Shown: positions 1 to 13,435 of the stretch, piece after piece
Layout of the letters: each line of letters begins with the position of its first letter
How positions within the stretch are numbered: position 1 is the first letter of the stretch
Assembly: GCF_016545825.1 (NCBI RefSeq)
Contig: NC_052619.1
Location: 46,934,127 to 46,998,126, forward strand
DNA length: 64,000 nucleotides
Origin: Eucalyptus grandis
Lineage: Eukaryota > Streptophyta > Magnoliopsida > Myrtales > Myrtaceae
Reading direction: 5' to 3'
Program-made: the position numbers and the translations under genes
Notes under the pieces: generated by a model
Database searches by the model: none
Told to the model about the DNA's origin: nothing
The model's input: the letters and a program-made list of their open reading frames with translations, nothing else

Positions 1-2230
1 TGATTATGCCTTCATTGATATTAACCATATTGCACTAATCTCTTGCAACCTTCAAATTAAGATCATGTATAATAATATAGATCCTGTGAATGTTGTTGCA
101 AGAAATTAGACATAACACAATATGTATATATAATGCACATTAGATTTTCTACTTCATTTTCCCCTTTTGATCATTAAATTATAAATATTGAATGCTAAAC
201 TAATTAATGGTGGGCACATTATCGGACTTGTCAAATGAGTGGATCGGGCTCAAAATGGGCCAACCCTAATTAATCAATTTAACATGTTTTGACTCATTTT
301 CATGAAATATAAGTTTAGTGACACATACCCAACCTGACCCATAGTACTAAAATACTTATATATTTAACCAAATTTAGGAAAACTCATATATAAATTGAGG
401 TTAGAGCATGAATTGAGTGAGAGCGAGATCAAGTGAGGGCGATAGAAAGTGAAGAGAGAGTCATATAAGTAAGTTGGGTCTAAGTAGTGAACCCATTTTT
501 TACCATATTAAATCAAATTATTTATTTATGCAAAATTAGGTGTAAACCCATTTACTGAAAATAATTACCTATATAATAACTCAGCGTACTAAATATGGAT
601 TAAGAAATGCATCTATGATCCATTTTAACGTCCATTTTAATACTCTAGTCAAAATTAACACCCGAAGTCGACTATTGGAAGTTAAAGCTTCAAGAAGAAC
701 TTGATTCAATATTCATATTGCAAAGCTGAATAATCACAATGATGTGATGATAATAAAAATAAAAATGGCAATAATAATAAATAATAATAATAACAACAAA
801 TGGGAAGCGTTTCTCTCTTATTTTTTAGATAGAAACAAACTTTTCACTATATCAGGATGCAATTGAATATTTTTCGAATGCTTAATCGAAATTGTCAACT
901 AAGGCAATTTTCGAGCGTAAATTCCACACACTTCAGTATACAACTTCAAAATTTATCTTGATAGCGAATTAATGAAGGCAAATTGTGTAATGACTCATGA
1001 ACTCCCACCAAACATCATTATAACGAAATGACTCTTTCGGACACACATAAAGCAGTCAGCTAGCTTTCCTAAATGAGGTTGGCGTTTCCGTCTTTGACTG
1101 GAACAATTACTCCAAATGGATTCGATAGAGTTGAAGAGTTATAAGACACTACATGTGCAAACTGCAAATTCTTACCGCAGTTATAAGCGTAGCATGAAAA
1201 TGACATATAACAAACATATATTAGAGTTTCAAAAGTGAAATTTAGGGTTCGTTGACGGCACGGATCAGGTGATGCTTTTCTCTGGTAATTATTCAATTCC
1301 ATCACACACACAGCCCAGGCTGAAGTTAGCTAGAGCATCAGACGGTTTTCACATTTCAAAGTTTCATTTCCAAACTAAATTAGCTTAGCAAATACATTTT
1401 GTAACCACACTATCGAATGAAGGTCATGTAGCCTGCAAACCCCTAGACAGGTGGAGAAGATGTGCTATTAAGCTAAAGCATGAGCTACAAATTTAGGCTA
1501 TACTTGTTCACTTCAGCTACCTAACTCAAGACATTGACGAGCCTGAAACTTTTATTTCCAGTTTAAATTTATTCCTTCGGTTTCTTGCGCGTACCATTAC
1601 ATCAAACAGTCAATGCACTGAAATAAAACTTTCGAACCTTGCTGATTAATTTCCCTTAGGCCATTGAAATGAAGAGTTATCTAGGACCATGGGATCAAGA
1701 GTTGGAAATTTCAAATTCATTTTTTTATAACGATGAATAGTACTTTTTATAAAGATTAAAGATTGAAGGATCAAGTTCAAAGCTTTTTTGAAACTGGCAG
1801 CTAAGGCCACCCTGAAAAGCACATGAAGTTGTGGGGACTACAAATTTACTAAAACTGGGTTTGACCAAGAGAAACAAAATAATATCTGGCTATAATTAAT
1901 AACTTGGTCATGAGTTGTAAACCTAAACCTAACCCCATTGCATCGAAAACAGATTATGCAAGAGTTAATGGCGAATGCATAGGCGAACATTTTCTATCTC
2001 ATGCAGTCCCAACTTCAATCAATGGAGCAAGTCCCAATGGAGATAGGATGGTTCCAAAACCTAACAACCGCTCGTTGAGAAATGTTTTCTTTTTTCCTTT
2101 TTTTCATCTTTACTTTTTTTAGGGTAGTGGTTTATTGAAATCCCTTCGAATTAGGTGCACTTCCATTTTTCACCAATAGAAAAGATTACATCCTCTTCAA
2201 ACAAAGGCATTGCTTTTCTATCCTCCATCA
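1..2230. other. AT-rich intergenic DNA, no supported gene
   Basis: This is AT-rich sequence with many stops in all frames and short A/T tracts such as (aat)n near 770-800. A small open frame on the minus strand at 1069-1311 has no recognisable domain. The stretch lies downstream of exon 2 of the EGF-like gene, so it may hold part of that gene's next intron, but no third exon was found here. Confidence 0.5.
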
Positions 2231-2337
2231 TCCTAAAACTCACCTCTTTTTACCTCCCAAGTTAGAAGAAACACTTCAAGGCCTAACCACCTAACGCTTA
2301 GCAAAGAAAAAACCAGAGAGAGAGGACATGAACTTAC

Positions 2338-2767
2338 AGTTTGGAAGCGTACAAGGAAGGAGCGTGAGAGGATCCGTGCCCCGAAGAGGGGATTTCCTCC
2401 AGCCAGGATCGCACTCGCATTCGTACAAGAAGTTGGCGGAGTCACTGAGCAAAGGCATGCATTTCCCTTTCCCGCATTCCACTTCTTTGCACAGGTCATC
2501 TAATAACAAGAAACCCACGACACAAACACAAAATAGATATGCATTTAGGAACAAAGAAAAGAACGTACAGCGAGAAACTGAGGGCAAAGAAAGACACCCA
2601 TCAGCGCAGAATCTGAAAACGAACGGAGAAACCCAAAATATCTGAGGAATACCTTGTAAAGGAGAGATAAAAGGAGTTAAGGGAGACAAAAGGTCGCTCG
2701 TTGTGGGGGTCACGAGGATAAAGAGCGTGGCGAGGACGCGGAAGAGGATGGGGAGCGAAGTGGCCAT
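2338..2767 (-). CDS. Secreted EGF-like domain protein, 5' exons only (partial)
   Basis: Exon 1 is 2767-2653 and exon 2 is 2499-2338, joined by a GT-AG intron; the phases agree (115 + 162 nt). Residues 1-24 form a signal peptide starting MATSLPILFRVLATLF. From residue 42 a cysteine-rich module follows: Cys42, Cys47, Cys52, Cys66 and Cys68, with the EGF-type stretch CECDPGW at 66-72. Exon 2 ends in CTLPN with a clean GTAAGT donor that splits the next codon. Similar small plant secreted proteins carry two such modules and an omega-site tail, so a second module is expected. No exon 3 was recognised between 1 and 2330, so the gene either has a long intron leaving the window or is truncated. Reading through the donor reaches a stop within about 15 codons. 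The extracellular location is inferred; the molecular role is unknown. Confidence 0.6.
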
Positions 2768-2775
2768 GGCTGAAG

Positions 2776-2812
2776 AACGAGGAGGAGGAGGAGGAGGAGG
2801 AGGAGAGACGGA
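2776..2812 (-). repeat. (CTC)n tract in 5' leader of the EGF-like gene
   Basis: On the plus strand this is a run of gag/gga triplets just upstream of the minus-strand ATG at 2767. On the coding strand it is a CT-rich leader, which is common in plant 5' UTRs. A TATA-like ataaaata lies a little further upstream on the minus strand, near 2820. Confidence 0.6.
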
Positions 2813-2814
2813 GA

Positions 2815-5800
2815 TATTTTATGTCTGAGTTTGAATTTGTGAAGTTGTCTTAGGATAGGGTTGGTTTGGTACTTAGGGATGCCAAAAATGTCAATGGGGC
2901 TCACCTATAATGCTTGCAGAGATTATTAATTATGGGTCGGGACAGTTCAGAGTTGAGTTGGAGTACAGATCCTCCACTGCATAATCTCATGGGATTGTGG
3001 TGTTGTTCTCACTATCGTCCCCCACTTTATTTCAACAGCATTGGCAAATTAGTTTTCTCCAAGGTTTTTAAAGAAAATAAGGAAGAAGAAGAATAGGAAA
3101 AAAAATAGTAAAAAAAATGAAAGAAAGAAAAGCTTTTTATACGAATAACTGACCCAGGGACTCAAGAGAGATCATCAAAGATGGAAAATCACAAAAGTCT
3201 TTCATTTTTTTTTCTCAGAATCCCCAAGAATTATGTTTTAAGCTATAGAAGTAGGTTGTGCAAAATAAATAAATAAATTATGATTGTACTATTTTTTATT
3301 TTTTATTCGTTAAATATAAATATTCTTAGATATCAAGTCCAATGAGCAATTAAATCATAAACATGTGAATTTACACAATCAAACACTAAATCAAGCAAGT
3401 TTACTACTGTAGTACACTAGAATCTAGTATGACATTTACTAATATATTTTTAGCAAATGTATCGCTAATTATCAATTTAAAAAATAAAAAGAAAAAGAAA
3501 AATATTAAGTTTAAATAAAATAAAAAAAAAAAAAAAAAAAACCAAGTAAGAGAGAGAACCCAAGGATGGGTGAGGGCCTACACTGTTTTCACGATTTAAG
3601 TTGCCCCCATTTTCAATGACTTGGCAAGAATTGTACAAAGATGTTGAGGAGGTGCCATGGTAGGAGACGGTCACTGACGAGGGCTAGCGATGTGGGCCCC
3701 CAGCCCTCATTCTCTCTATCTCATGGTCTTTGAAATTTTTAAAATTCTTTGGCTTTTTAAAAAAAAAAAAAATTCTCCACCAATCTTTTAAATTATTTAT
3801 GTTTTTCTTAAAGCTTTTTGTTTTCGAATTTTTCAAACGTGCCTCCACGCCCGCACCACATCAATGCCACATACTGAAAAATGAATTGAAAGACGCCATA
3901 TGCCAAATTCTCGGCATGCTCACGCGAATAAATTTGGTCGTAAGTTTGCTAAAATGACTAAATTACACCCAATAGAAAATTTTTACTATTTTGTTACACA
4001 AATATTCAAACCTTTTAGGACTTGATTGCATATTCGCCCAGATATCTAAAACAATCAGTGCAATTTTCCTGTCATGAAAATATCAGCTGGATTTTGTCTA
4101 TGAGTTGTTGCTCGTGCATACCTACCTAAATTTCGACCCTCTCGTATATTTCGTCACCACAATGTCACATGATTTTCCTACTCATTCACCTGTCACGTAA
4201 CGAAATCTTGTTTTGGTTGTAGAAGATCACCTTTAGCGGCGAAATTTGCTAGATTTTAGGTATGCACCGATGATATTGATCCATTGCCAGAATGTCTTTC
4301 TAGCGACGAACTTGTAATTTGCTGCTAACAACGTGAAAAGCTGATATTAATTCTTATAGTGTAAATAGGCCTCAAATGACTTCACGCTATCTATTTAAGG
4401 CACAAATTGTAGGACACCCGCACTCCATGCACTCCAATAATCAAGTAATTTATGTACTTAATTGAATACTTAAGTGAAACCTTATTATGATTATCAAACG
4501 TTGCTTAATTTTTATTAGTGTTGAACAAATTGATTTTTCGGTGCTCATTGGAATCATCAAGCCGGCTTGGCATGTATGTGTCGAAGCAGGTTTATTGGAT
4601 GGCATCTAAATGTGTTTAAACTGGTTAAAGGGTTCATAAGGCATGAGGCACACGGAACTAGCCATATATAAGTGAGTAGACTGTTTACGACACGAAATTG
4701 ATTGAGTGTCGACCAAAAAAATAGCTAAATGTCCACACGTCCTGTAAATAGAGATGCTCGGAGGCAAAACATAAAATACCTAGAGAAATATGAAGATGAC
4801 ATATACACATAATTTTGAATCCCAAAAAATTAATTAAAAAAATTTCTCTATCAAGTAATGCTAATGCGCAAGTTGACTGGAGCTATAAATACGATGAGGA
4901 AGAAACATAATGCATCATCGAATATAGTCAAATGTAAAACCGATTCAGAATCTGATTATGTCCAATACACAAAATCTGAATTTTCGAATTAGAGTATCTC
5001 GCATTTATTACATTTATGTTGTAATTAGTTGTTCTTTCGGAAAATATGACGAGAGAAAATGATGAAACGTGGTCGGCGCTGGTTTGCTACTTGGTCCATT
5101 TTGGTGAAACCAAATAGCCCACGGGTTTGAGTCCAGCAACGAACTGCAAATGGCATTTTTGAAGTTAGCCCATTATAAAGAACCCATCGCGCACTAGAGT
5201 CCAACTAATGAGCAATTCAAATATTTTCGCCATGAAGCTGGAGAGTGATCTGTAAATCGCATTTCATTACCAAAATGAAAGAATAAATTTCCAATTACTC
5301 CACCACCTCCACCGGCTGCCATTGCCACCGACGAACACCACCGTGTGGACTTTGAATTTGCCGCCGGGAAATAAAATTCCATCAATGATGTGGGATGTTT
5401 TCCCATTGGCTTTTGTCATTAAATCATGCACGCGTCTTATCTTGAGTTCTTTCTTGTATATCTTATCTAAGTAGATTTTTGTGCGTTAATGATGGGGGAG
5501 GTTAAAATAACAAATGAGGTAAAATTTCTATGATCCTTCGAAGGATCGATCCATTGCCTTAAAGGTGTTACTTATTAAACATAGCATCAGCAAGCGATAG
5601 CAAGGTCGACCTCGCGAGGGCTAGACCTCACCAATGCATGGGTGAGGTCATTCCCGTTGGCCCTCGCCTCTAACTGGCAATTGGCTAGAGGAAAGAGGGA
5701 AGGGAAAAAAATAAGAAAAAAATCGAAAAGATATTAAAATATTATTAAAATTTGTATATGTCAACGCCGGCCACGCTACATAGGATGGCCAACGTCCATC

Positions 5801-6228
5801 TTAGCGATTTTTGATCAAAATTAGCTAAATAGACTAATGGTACAAATTTAAAAGGTTTAGGATTAAATTGATAAAAAAAAAAGATTTAAGACTGAATTGA
5901 CACAATTATAATAAATTTAGAAAATATTTTTAAAATTATTTATTTTCTATGAAATAAATGAAGCATTAATCATGCATTTATGTGCCCCTAACTTTCTAAA
6001 GGAATTTTGTTCTTTACTTTTTTGGGGATGTCTATGGTGTGGGCCATTAGATAGAATCATCATGGTTGCAGGAGCTATTCATGGGTCTCCAAGAGCTTTG
6101 ACATTCCATCAATTTTGAAGGACATCAAGGCATCAATTTTGTTGATATCACTTATCCCCACTACTTTTTTTTATCCCATATAAACACAACTATGGATATA
6201 TGACATATGAAACATGATAAAGTGTACT
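2815..6228. other. Intergenic, no supported gene
   Basis: AT-rich sequence with poly-A/T runs (3516-3540, 3758-3772). No coding homology was recognised. A GC-rich patch and one inverted-repeat arm at about 5585-5930 are listed separately. Confidence 0.45.
5585..5935. mobile_element. Half of a GC-core fold-back element
   Basis: A GC-rich core at about 5595-5695 (repeating gaggtc, ctcgcc, ggctagag) is followed by an arm with aaaatattattaaaattt, then gccggccacg, then ggtttaggattaaattgat and gactgaattgacacaatt. The arm matches the right arm of the complete element at 14095-15039, in the same order. No left arm is visible, so this is a truncated copy. Confidence 0.5.
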
Positions 6229-6510
6229 GTGTGACAAATATATTACATGATAACCATAACCTGAAGAAACTAATCGACAAAGAGTGAGAGCTTGGAAACT
6301 TGCATGCAAACATTAGTCAAGATGTATATCACTGAAATAACATGTTACTGGTAAATCGTGCCACGTCAGCTGTGTAACACATATATCATGTGACAGCAAT
6401 ACGTGAGGAAACATATTAATAAAAAGTGAGGGTTTCGGACCTTAAATGCAAACATTAGACGGGATGTGTATCACGTGAATAACGTGTGATGGGCCAATCG
6501 TACCACATCA
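6229..6510. repeat. Tandem duplication, period about 141 bp
   Basis: Two diverged adjacent copies. Landmarks repeat about 140-141 bp apart: atgcaaacattag at about 6304 and 6445, and (g/c)(a/t)cAGCTGT at about 6366 and 6506. The second copy carries a TCACGTG motif. No gene start is evident beside it. Confidence 0.6.
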
Positions 6511-9457
6511 GCTGTAGAGCACGAAACGCTAACAGGATGAGATGCTGGATGCTCACCGAAAGAGGGAAATTGCACGGTCCATTGCGGCCCTATGGCAGCC
6601 CCTTTTCTTTATTGTGCTCTTTTTCACCCTTTGAGGCAACGAATGAGAAGAAGGGAGAGGAAAAGGATGCATGCGCACAGAAAGTTAGAGGAGAAATCCA
6701 TTTGAAAGTCAACTGCAGCCCCAATGATTTGAACAAATTCCACCATAATGTCATGTCAATTTCGCTTGCCATATTCATCATGTGGACCTCAATGCTTTCA
6801 TGATTCCTTGGCTAGGGCTGGTCCCTTGGCCAGAGCAAATCCTTAAGGAATCATGAAATTGGACACCAGCAAATATGAGGACAAAGATTGTGATGTCAAT
6901 TCAATAGGGCGAAAAAAGAAGCAAGGAAAAGAGCCTCCACGATGCATATGGAAGATTGATAATGCTATTTAGTGATTCATTTGTACACAGGCAATGAATA
7001 GGGCTATTTTAGAACACTTCATTAAACCATTTGTTTTTTCTTGTTTTAGCTGTTTAGGGTTAATTTCGGATTACCCAAGGTTTAGAGGGTATTTATCTGT
7101 TATCCTCAAAGAGTCGGACTATAGCATTGATTTTCACAAAATATCGAGAGTTTTTCTTTCCAAAAGTTTCACACGTGAGTGATTGTGTGCTTAGGTGAGC
7201 GTGTCGTGTCAATTTCTCAATTTTTATTGAATTTAGATTGCAAATAACCAAAAAAAGAGGAAACATTTCCGGTGTATTGCATCAAAGAGCTAAAGTAAAA
7301 GTTATATTTTCTTCCATCCTTGACTCGATAAGTGAAATGAGAGAGATTAAAAAAAAAAACCGCTGTATAAGTCTATATCTGAAACAATCGAAAAGCACTT
7401 CCCATGATTATCGGTTCAATCTTTCCACAAGACAACTTCATATATTCATGAATTAGTTCCATAATCACGTTCCTAAGTACGTATTGCGATCAAGGGTATT
7501 GTGAAACCCACATAAAGAAACCTGGGGATTGTGATGAATGATGTGGAGTCAAAAAGATGTGGCTACGCATGCTTGTTCAGCATAAAAGCAATACTAATAA
7601 AAGTAACCGTTCGATTAGTATTTGTAGTAATAGTAGAAGCATCGTTATGAAGTGAAAAGAGAAAAGTGACGAAGTACAGAGTCGTAGTGGATGGTCGGCG
7701 GTGTGTCTGACTGTTGACAATGAAACGGTCGATGGATGCATACCCAACACCATCTTTTCCTCTTGTTCATGTAAACATGTTCATATCGACATCAACATAT
7801 AACGGACTCTTGAAGTGTGCAAAACATGCTCTTTGTAGAAGAACAAAAAGAAAGAAAGAAAGAAAGAATAGCACATGCGCAAGTAGGAGTGTGTGTCTGA
7901 AGAGGTTTCCCGGAAACCGTCGGAGTCTCATATTCGACTCGAGAATCTCCTACAGGTTAAACGTATTTTTCTTCCTTTGCTCGAGCCTAAATTTGGGCTA
8001 TTGTAATTGTGCATTTTCTTGGAACCATCGTAGCACGAGCTCGTGTGCTTCGATCAGGTACCTTATATGTGCGAGAGATGGTCACTTTATAGCACAAATT
8101 ACCAGGGTGCTCGGAAGTTCCTGAACGTCCTAACGAAAATCTCCAGAGATTACTCAAGTTTAAACACAGCTCTTTTGCTCTATCCACGCTTAACTTGCGA
8201 TCGTTGCACTTATACACTCCTTGGGGACAACCCCAGGAGCACAATTACACCAAAGGAGATTAGCATAGGATATTCAAGGAGTCTAGGAATAATCTCTTCT
8301 CCTTCTTTTTTTCCGTAATTGGATTGGACATCAGGGAAATTTTACCTCGAGTGGAGGTCACCTATTCAACTTTTGCTAATTGCAGTTCGGGCCGCCTATA
8401 CCAACCATAAGGCTGGACTTAACTAGTCAATGCGTCTTGTAGGATATTTCAAGGATCTCTAGGTAGTAGGCATCTATGTTCGTGCCTCTGGATGATGTCA
8501 ATTACTCGCACAACATAGATTCAATCATATACATTCTGAATGTAAATCTATATGGCAACCTCAATTATTAGCTTGAGTGTCTTCAAAATGGGGGTCTAAA
8601 TGAACTATTCAATGAGTGCCACTGAGCCTCTCGCTGGTCACCATCTCTCTTTTTGTGTACTACTTTCAGGTTGATGCTCGCAACAGTGCTTCCCACGAAT
8701 CGTTCGTAAATTACATTGTCCACATGTGACATGGAGTTTGACTAATGAGCATATATGTGTGAAGTTAGTAAAATTGTTATATTATCATATGCACCTGCGT
8801 GCGTGTAAAGTTAAATACTGAACTTTCAAATCAAATTTTCAATCTTCATTTTTAGGACGACCCTTAAATAGATTTCGCCATCCTATCCATTCTCTTGAAA
8901 AAAATAATTAGTTGAACTACCTAAGTATCTTGCTTGAAAAAGGGTTAGCTAAAAATAAGATAAAAAGAGGCTAAAGGGAAAAAGCAAATGGCAAATGGAG
9001 ATTTTCAAAATTTGACATGCCGATCTTGATGTTTAGCAAATCTAAAAAATAGAGAAGAAAACTGGTTAGGCAAGAAGAGTAGTACATTGTCCCACATTAT
9101 AGTATACCCTTTATACCCTTCATGCGTAGTTCAAAATATCAAGAAAGTCCTTCGAATATAGCCTTGATACCCTTCCATAATGATTTTTGGAGGGAACAAT
9201 TTGGCTTATAATACATTGCATACATGTACATAAGAACCAATATTCAGATTCATCGACCCCATGGACAGTTCTAATGATCAAGGTGTATGAATTAGACGCG
9301 CTGACTTAAGTTCACTCCCTTCCTTCTCAAGTACAAGCAATCTCATGTCTTGACCACTCATTTATGTCTCTGGATTATTTTGAAATAGGTGCATGAACCA
9401 AATAAGGCATGTCGCTAGTCCAATATCTACTCATCTCATACCATCTTCATCACAAAA
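6511..9457. other. Intergenic, no supported gene
   Basis: Open frames here (for example 7714-8124 plus and 7987-8244 minus) overlap in both directions, have unusual composition and show no recognised domain. I see no RNA gene. Confidence 0.4.
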
Positions 9458-9864
9458 GGAAAAATAAAATAAAATGCCGTAAGTGATTTCTGAACTTTGA
9501 TTTAATGTATAATGTCGTCTATAAACTTTTGATTTATTTAATATGATTCCTAAATTATTACTAAATATTCAATTTAGTCATTAAACTACATGAAAACATT
9601 CAATATTGTCATTCCGTTAATTTAAATTAACGAAATTTGCTAACGTGGCTTTTAATCTGTTAAGTTTGACCAGGAACAACTTACACATGGATATCTATGT
9701 AAATATTCATCACAAATCACGATATAATTATCCATGTAATAACCCAAGGACTAAATTGAATATTTACAAATAATTTCAGGACCACATTAAACAAATTAAG
9801 AATTTGGAGACAATTTGAATATTGAACTAGAGTTCAAAAAGCATTTGTGTTATTTTCCCAAAAG
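9458..9864. repeat. AT-rich inverted-repeat element (MITE-like)
   Basis: The left half contains gatttctgaactttga, then taatatgattcctaaattatta, then atattcaatttagtc. The right half carries the same series in reverse complement: gactaaattgaatattt, then aataatttcaggaccacatta, then caaattaagaatttgg. The arms are about 150 bp and flank a short centre. Related copies lie at about 53767-54112 and 54250-54535. No target duplication could be defined. Confidence 0.5.
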
Positions 9865-10425
9865 GAGATCGTATCAAATTCTGTAGAAGATAAATGCTTC
9901 AACATGTATTCTTGGAAAACAAATTAAGGCTGCATTTGGTAATTTGGATTTCAATCTATATAGGATAATAAATTATCATATTCGATGTTTGGCGATGTCC
10001 TCCAGACTGGATAAATCAAAAAAAAAAAAATGCTAGATAAGAAATCCGGCACAATGGGTGGGGTAAACATGGTGTTTCATCAATTTTAAATCCCACAACG
10101 AAATATCTTTCACTAAGTATTATATTTTGGTTCTTATTGAAAGAGACTCAGGTTCTATGTCGGCTTTAGACAGAGAGGGACAAATGCAAACGAAACCATA
10201 CACTTTATAATCTCATGATTAAAGAAGCCGCTAACCTATTGCGCGCCCTATACCGGTAATAACTAATGTTGAAACCTCAATAATGATGTTATCTAGACTA
10301 AATTTATATAGTAATGAAATCTCATTAAAATTAAAGTGATTTACACAATATCGAAGTAACTTCGACAACATTGTGTATGGACAAAATGTCTAATAAAGCA
10401 CTATCTTCTTTTAAGCTCCCGAACA

Positions 10426-12560
10426 CAGCGTCAGAATTTAACCAACGACGCTAGACAACGAAAATGATACTTGATAGACAACAATCCAAGAAGAATACAA
10501 GGACATGACGTTGAAATCTAATTAATAACGTTGAACAATGATAACTACACCTAGTACACACTACTCCTAGATGTGCATGAACATAATGTTGGAATTTAAT
10601 CAACAACACAAGCAGATACAACTGTTGGGGTTTCATGAATCAAGTATAGGTAAAATTAAATTAATACGGTGGAAACAAAGCTGACATATTTTATACATAA
10701 TTCTCTGAATGCGTTGTTTGTGCATTTTAATAAAAAAATCTGAATATAAAAAGGGAGTTAAAAAAATTACCTCTCGAAGCGCGCTTTAAACGAATTAGTT
10801 CGGATGTTCTTCAGTTTGAGTCCCACAAACGTCAGGCCTCTAGTTTAGACACACCAACAATGGACGTTGAATGGAAGAGAGAACTTTCCACCACTATGAT
10901 TGTGCTAGCAATCTCGTGGAGACAATCCGCCGTATCCTTGATAATTTAGTCACGGCCCAAACTAGAGAGAATTTCTTTTCTTTTTCACATCTCTCAAACA
11001 CAAAAAACACATGCCCACACTCTCTATACGTTGCAACCTTTTGCGGACTTTCTCTTAGTTTATTCACGAATCAGCAACGGTTGTTGATCGTAGATCGTGC
11101 ACAATTTCGTGCTTCAATTATTATTATTATTAGTTATTAATTAATTAATTAAACAAATAATAATTAATTAATCAATCTCCTTTAAAAATAAGAAGAACAT
11201 AATCTTTATATATACAAATGGAATACAACATATATTCACTTTGAGCATGTATGTGCATCATATGCAAATAGGCTCATGACTATAATACAAATTAAATTAA
11301 ATCTCATTTAATTTAATTTCAAGTCAACACAATTCAATTACAGTAATTGCAAACACATTTGCAACATTATTTTTCTCTTGTTCCATGTTATCCTAATTGT
11401 TTATGGTGTGTGACATCCCTAGGTTCATCACCAGCTCGCTTGTATTAACACATTAGTACTCCCAAATGAATTAATTGTCCCGATTAATCTTTGGGTCCTA
11501 CAAGCCATAATTGACATCCAGTAATATGTCATGGCTATCTAGATAGTGTGAATGCTTTAAGAACATAATGAACTTGTCAGTTTTGGCTACAGTTTAATTC
11601 AATCCCTCTGTCTTACTATGTCCCGATCAAATAAAGACCATGGAATATTTGTCAAGTCACCAATTCGATCATATGTACAATTATAATTGACATGCATTTT
11701 ATTTAAGACATAAATAATTTATTCTCAGTTACAACCTTGGCCGAGGATTTCATATAGTGTCATAATTAGATCATATAGGACATCATTATTATACTTTAAG
11801 ACAGATTCCATATTGCACACACGTGCAACTTCGTATATGAACAAACTATGACTATCAGGTATAAAGACAGATTAACGACCCGGCATTACGTGCACCTGTG
11901 AACCATAGCTATTCGACACACAAGTTAACACTGTGCCTCAAGTTTAAGGATTATTTACACAAGACCAAAGCATGAATAATTAGACATTGACCACACTAAA
12001 AGCTTCCATGTTGCTAACTGTTCCGTATACGTTACGTTCAGTAAACTTGTCTAATACAAACACATGTGTTCTAACTCAGGCATCATAATACCCAATGGCA
12101 TGTGACTCATCATTCCCTTAAGTATCCAATACTTACTAGCGAAGTTAAGAACACATTGGTCTCAATAGGATTATTAATATCCACTCAATAATCCATCGAT
12201 CGGGAACGATTTAAAGATTCAGTCTAATTATGAACCCGTCACATATATTCTTGACGTCTTAAGAATATGTCTAGTTGCAATTGATCTTATGGAATTATTT
12301 ATAAATATAAAATAATTAGACAAGAGTACGTCAATGATAAAAGTACAACCGAAATCCCTAACATATAACTATTATATAGTAGCTTTAAAGCATACTTCCA
12401 ACAACAATATCTAACAAACACTGTCTCTAGATAGATTTGATGACATGATGTCGGAATCTAACAAATGACGTGGGATGTTGGTTGGCACTAGAATCCAATC
12501 GATAGCACCTCCTAGAATATAGATGCTTGTCGGAATTGAATTTACAACAGGAATCTTTGG
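10426..12560. repeat. Degenerate tandem array, period about 79 bp, split by a solo LTR
   Basis: A motif of the form tcggaatctaa followed by caacgacg recurs at 10431, 10511 and 10589, then at 12451 and 12530. Spacings are 80, 78 and 79 bp. If the 1786 bp of LTR plus target duplication (10623-12408) is removed, the gap across the insertion becomes about 76 bp, so the array was continuous before the insertion. Units are strongly diverged. No coding content. Confidence 0.6.
10623..12403. mobile_element. Probable solo LTR, 1781 bp
   Basis: It begins TGTTGGGG and ends TTCCAACA, giving short inverted termini of TG...CA type. The flanking 5-mers are acaac (10618-10622) and acaat (12404-12408), a 4 of 5 target duplication. 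No gag or pol frames occur inside and no second LTR is present, so a solo LTR left by recombination is the simplest reading. The family is unknown; TGTTGG termini are common in Copia elements. The interrupted 79-bp array independently supports both borders. Confidence 0.55.
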
Positions 12561-13435
12561 GCTAGACTATGAAAAGATAAAGACAATAGATAGTAGTGTT
12601 GTATGTTCTTTGGGGACCCCTCTGTTGGATAGTTGATGGTATTTGTAGGTTAATTTGGTAACTATTAATGGTCAGTTATCTCCTCCTCAATAATCGCTCC
12701 ATGTTTCAAGTTGAACCGCCTCATCCATATATGTTCGACAATTATATCATGGCTTGCCCAACAAACATTTAATTGCTTTTTCTTTCGAGCTTGGCAACTT
12801 TAAAATTGTGCCCACCTATTTTCACCGTCAAGGTTGCATCTCCATTATCGATCTTCGGCTTCGACACCTGGTACTCCGCCATGACATTCCATGCCGTGGT
12901 TTTGTCAAAATTTAGCTTGAAATTCCTCCAAATTCTTAATTACTTTTTCTCATATGAATATTCATGGGCTAGAATGATAAATTATAGCTCATATATGGTT
13001 GCGATGACTATTTCAAGACTTTCCATCCCTCATACCTTCGATGTGCCCACATAGGTATTGATATCAACACATGGATTACATCAAAGAATAAGATAATCTA
13101 TATTATCTTTCAATGATTGAGTGATGAAGTGACGCATTGAACAATGAACCCATATTTCTTGATGTCTCTTTGCTTTCTTATTAATCCATCAAGGTATCTC
13201 AATCGTTCTCAACTCACTCATGTTCTCATTGGACGATCGCAATTCCAAACCTCCACACTATTCGATTACCCAAAATGGAGAATCAAGTGAAACTGATCTT
13301 CTCACTACCCACTTCTGCTTGTCCACCAAACCCAATTGATCCTCATAACTATTCATATCGTCAATTTCCTTTGACAATTCGTCACTTTTAATTTCTCTTG
13401 ATTAATCCCTATCATATGCTCCTCCTCAATTGATG
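12561..13435. other. Intergenic, no supported gene
   Basis: A plus-strand open frame at 12773-13054 has no recognised domain. The sequence may be an old retroelement remnant, but no motif proves this. Confidence 0.35.

Noticed and set aside
7714..8244. Overlapping open frames of 136, 91 and 85 codons
   Set aside because: They run on both strands through the same DNA, no splice context or domain was seen, and composition is not protein-like.
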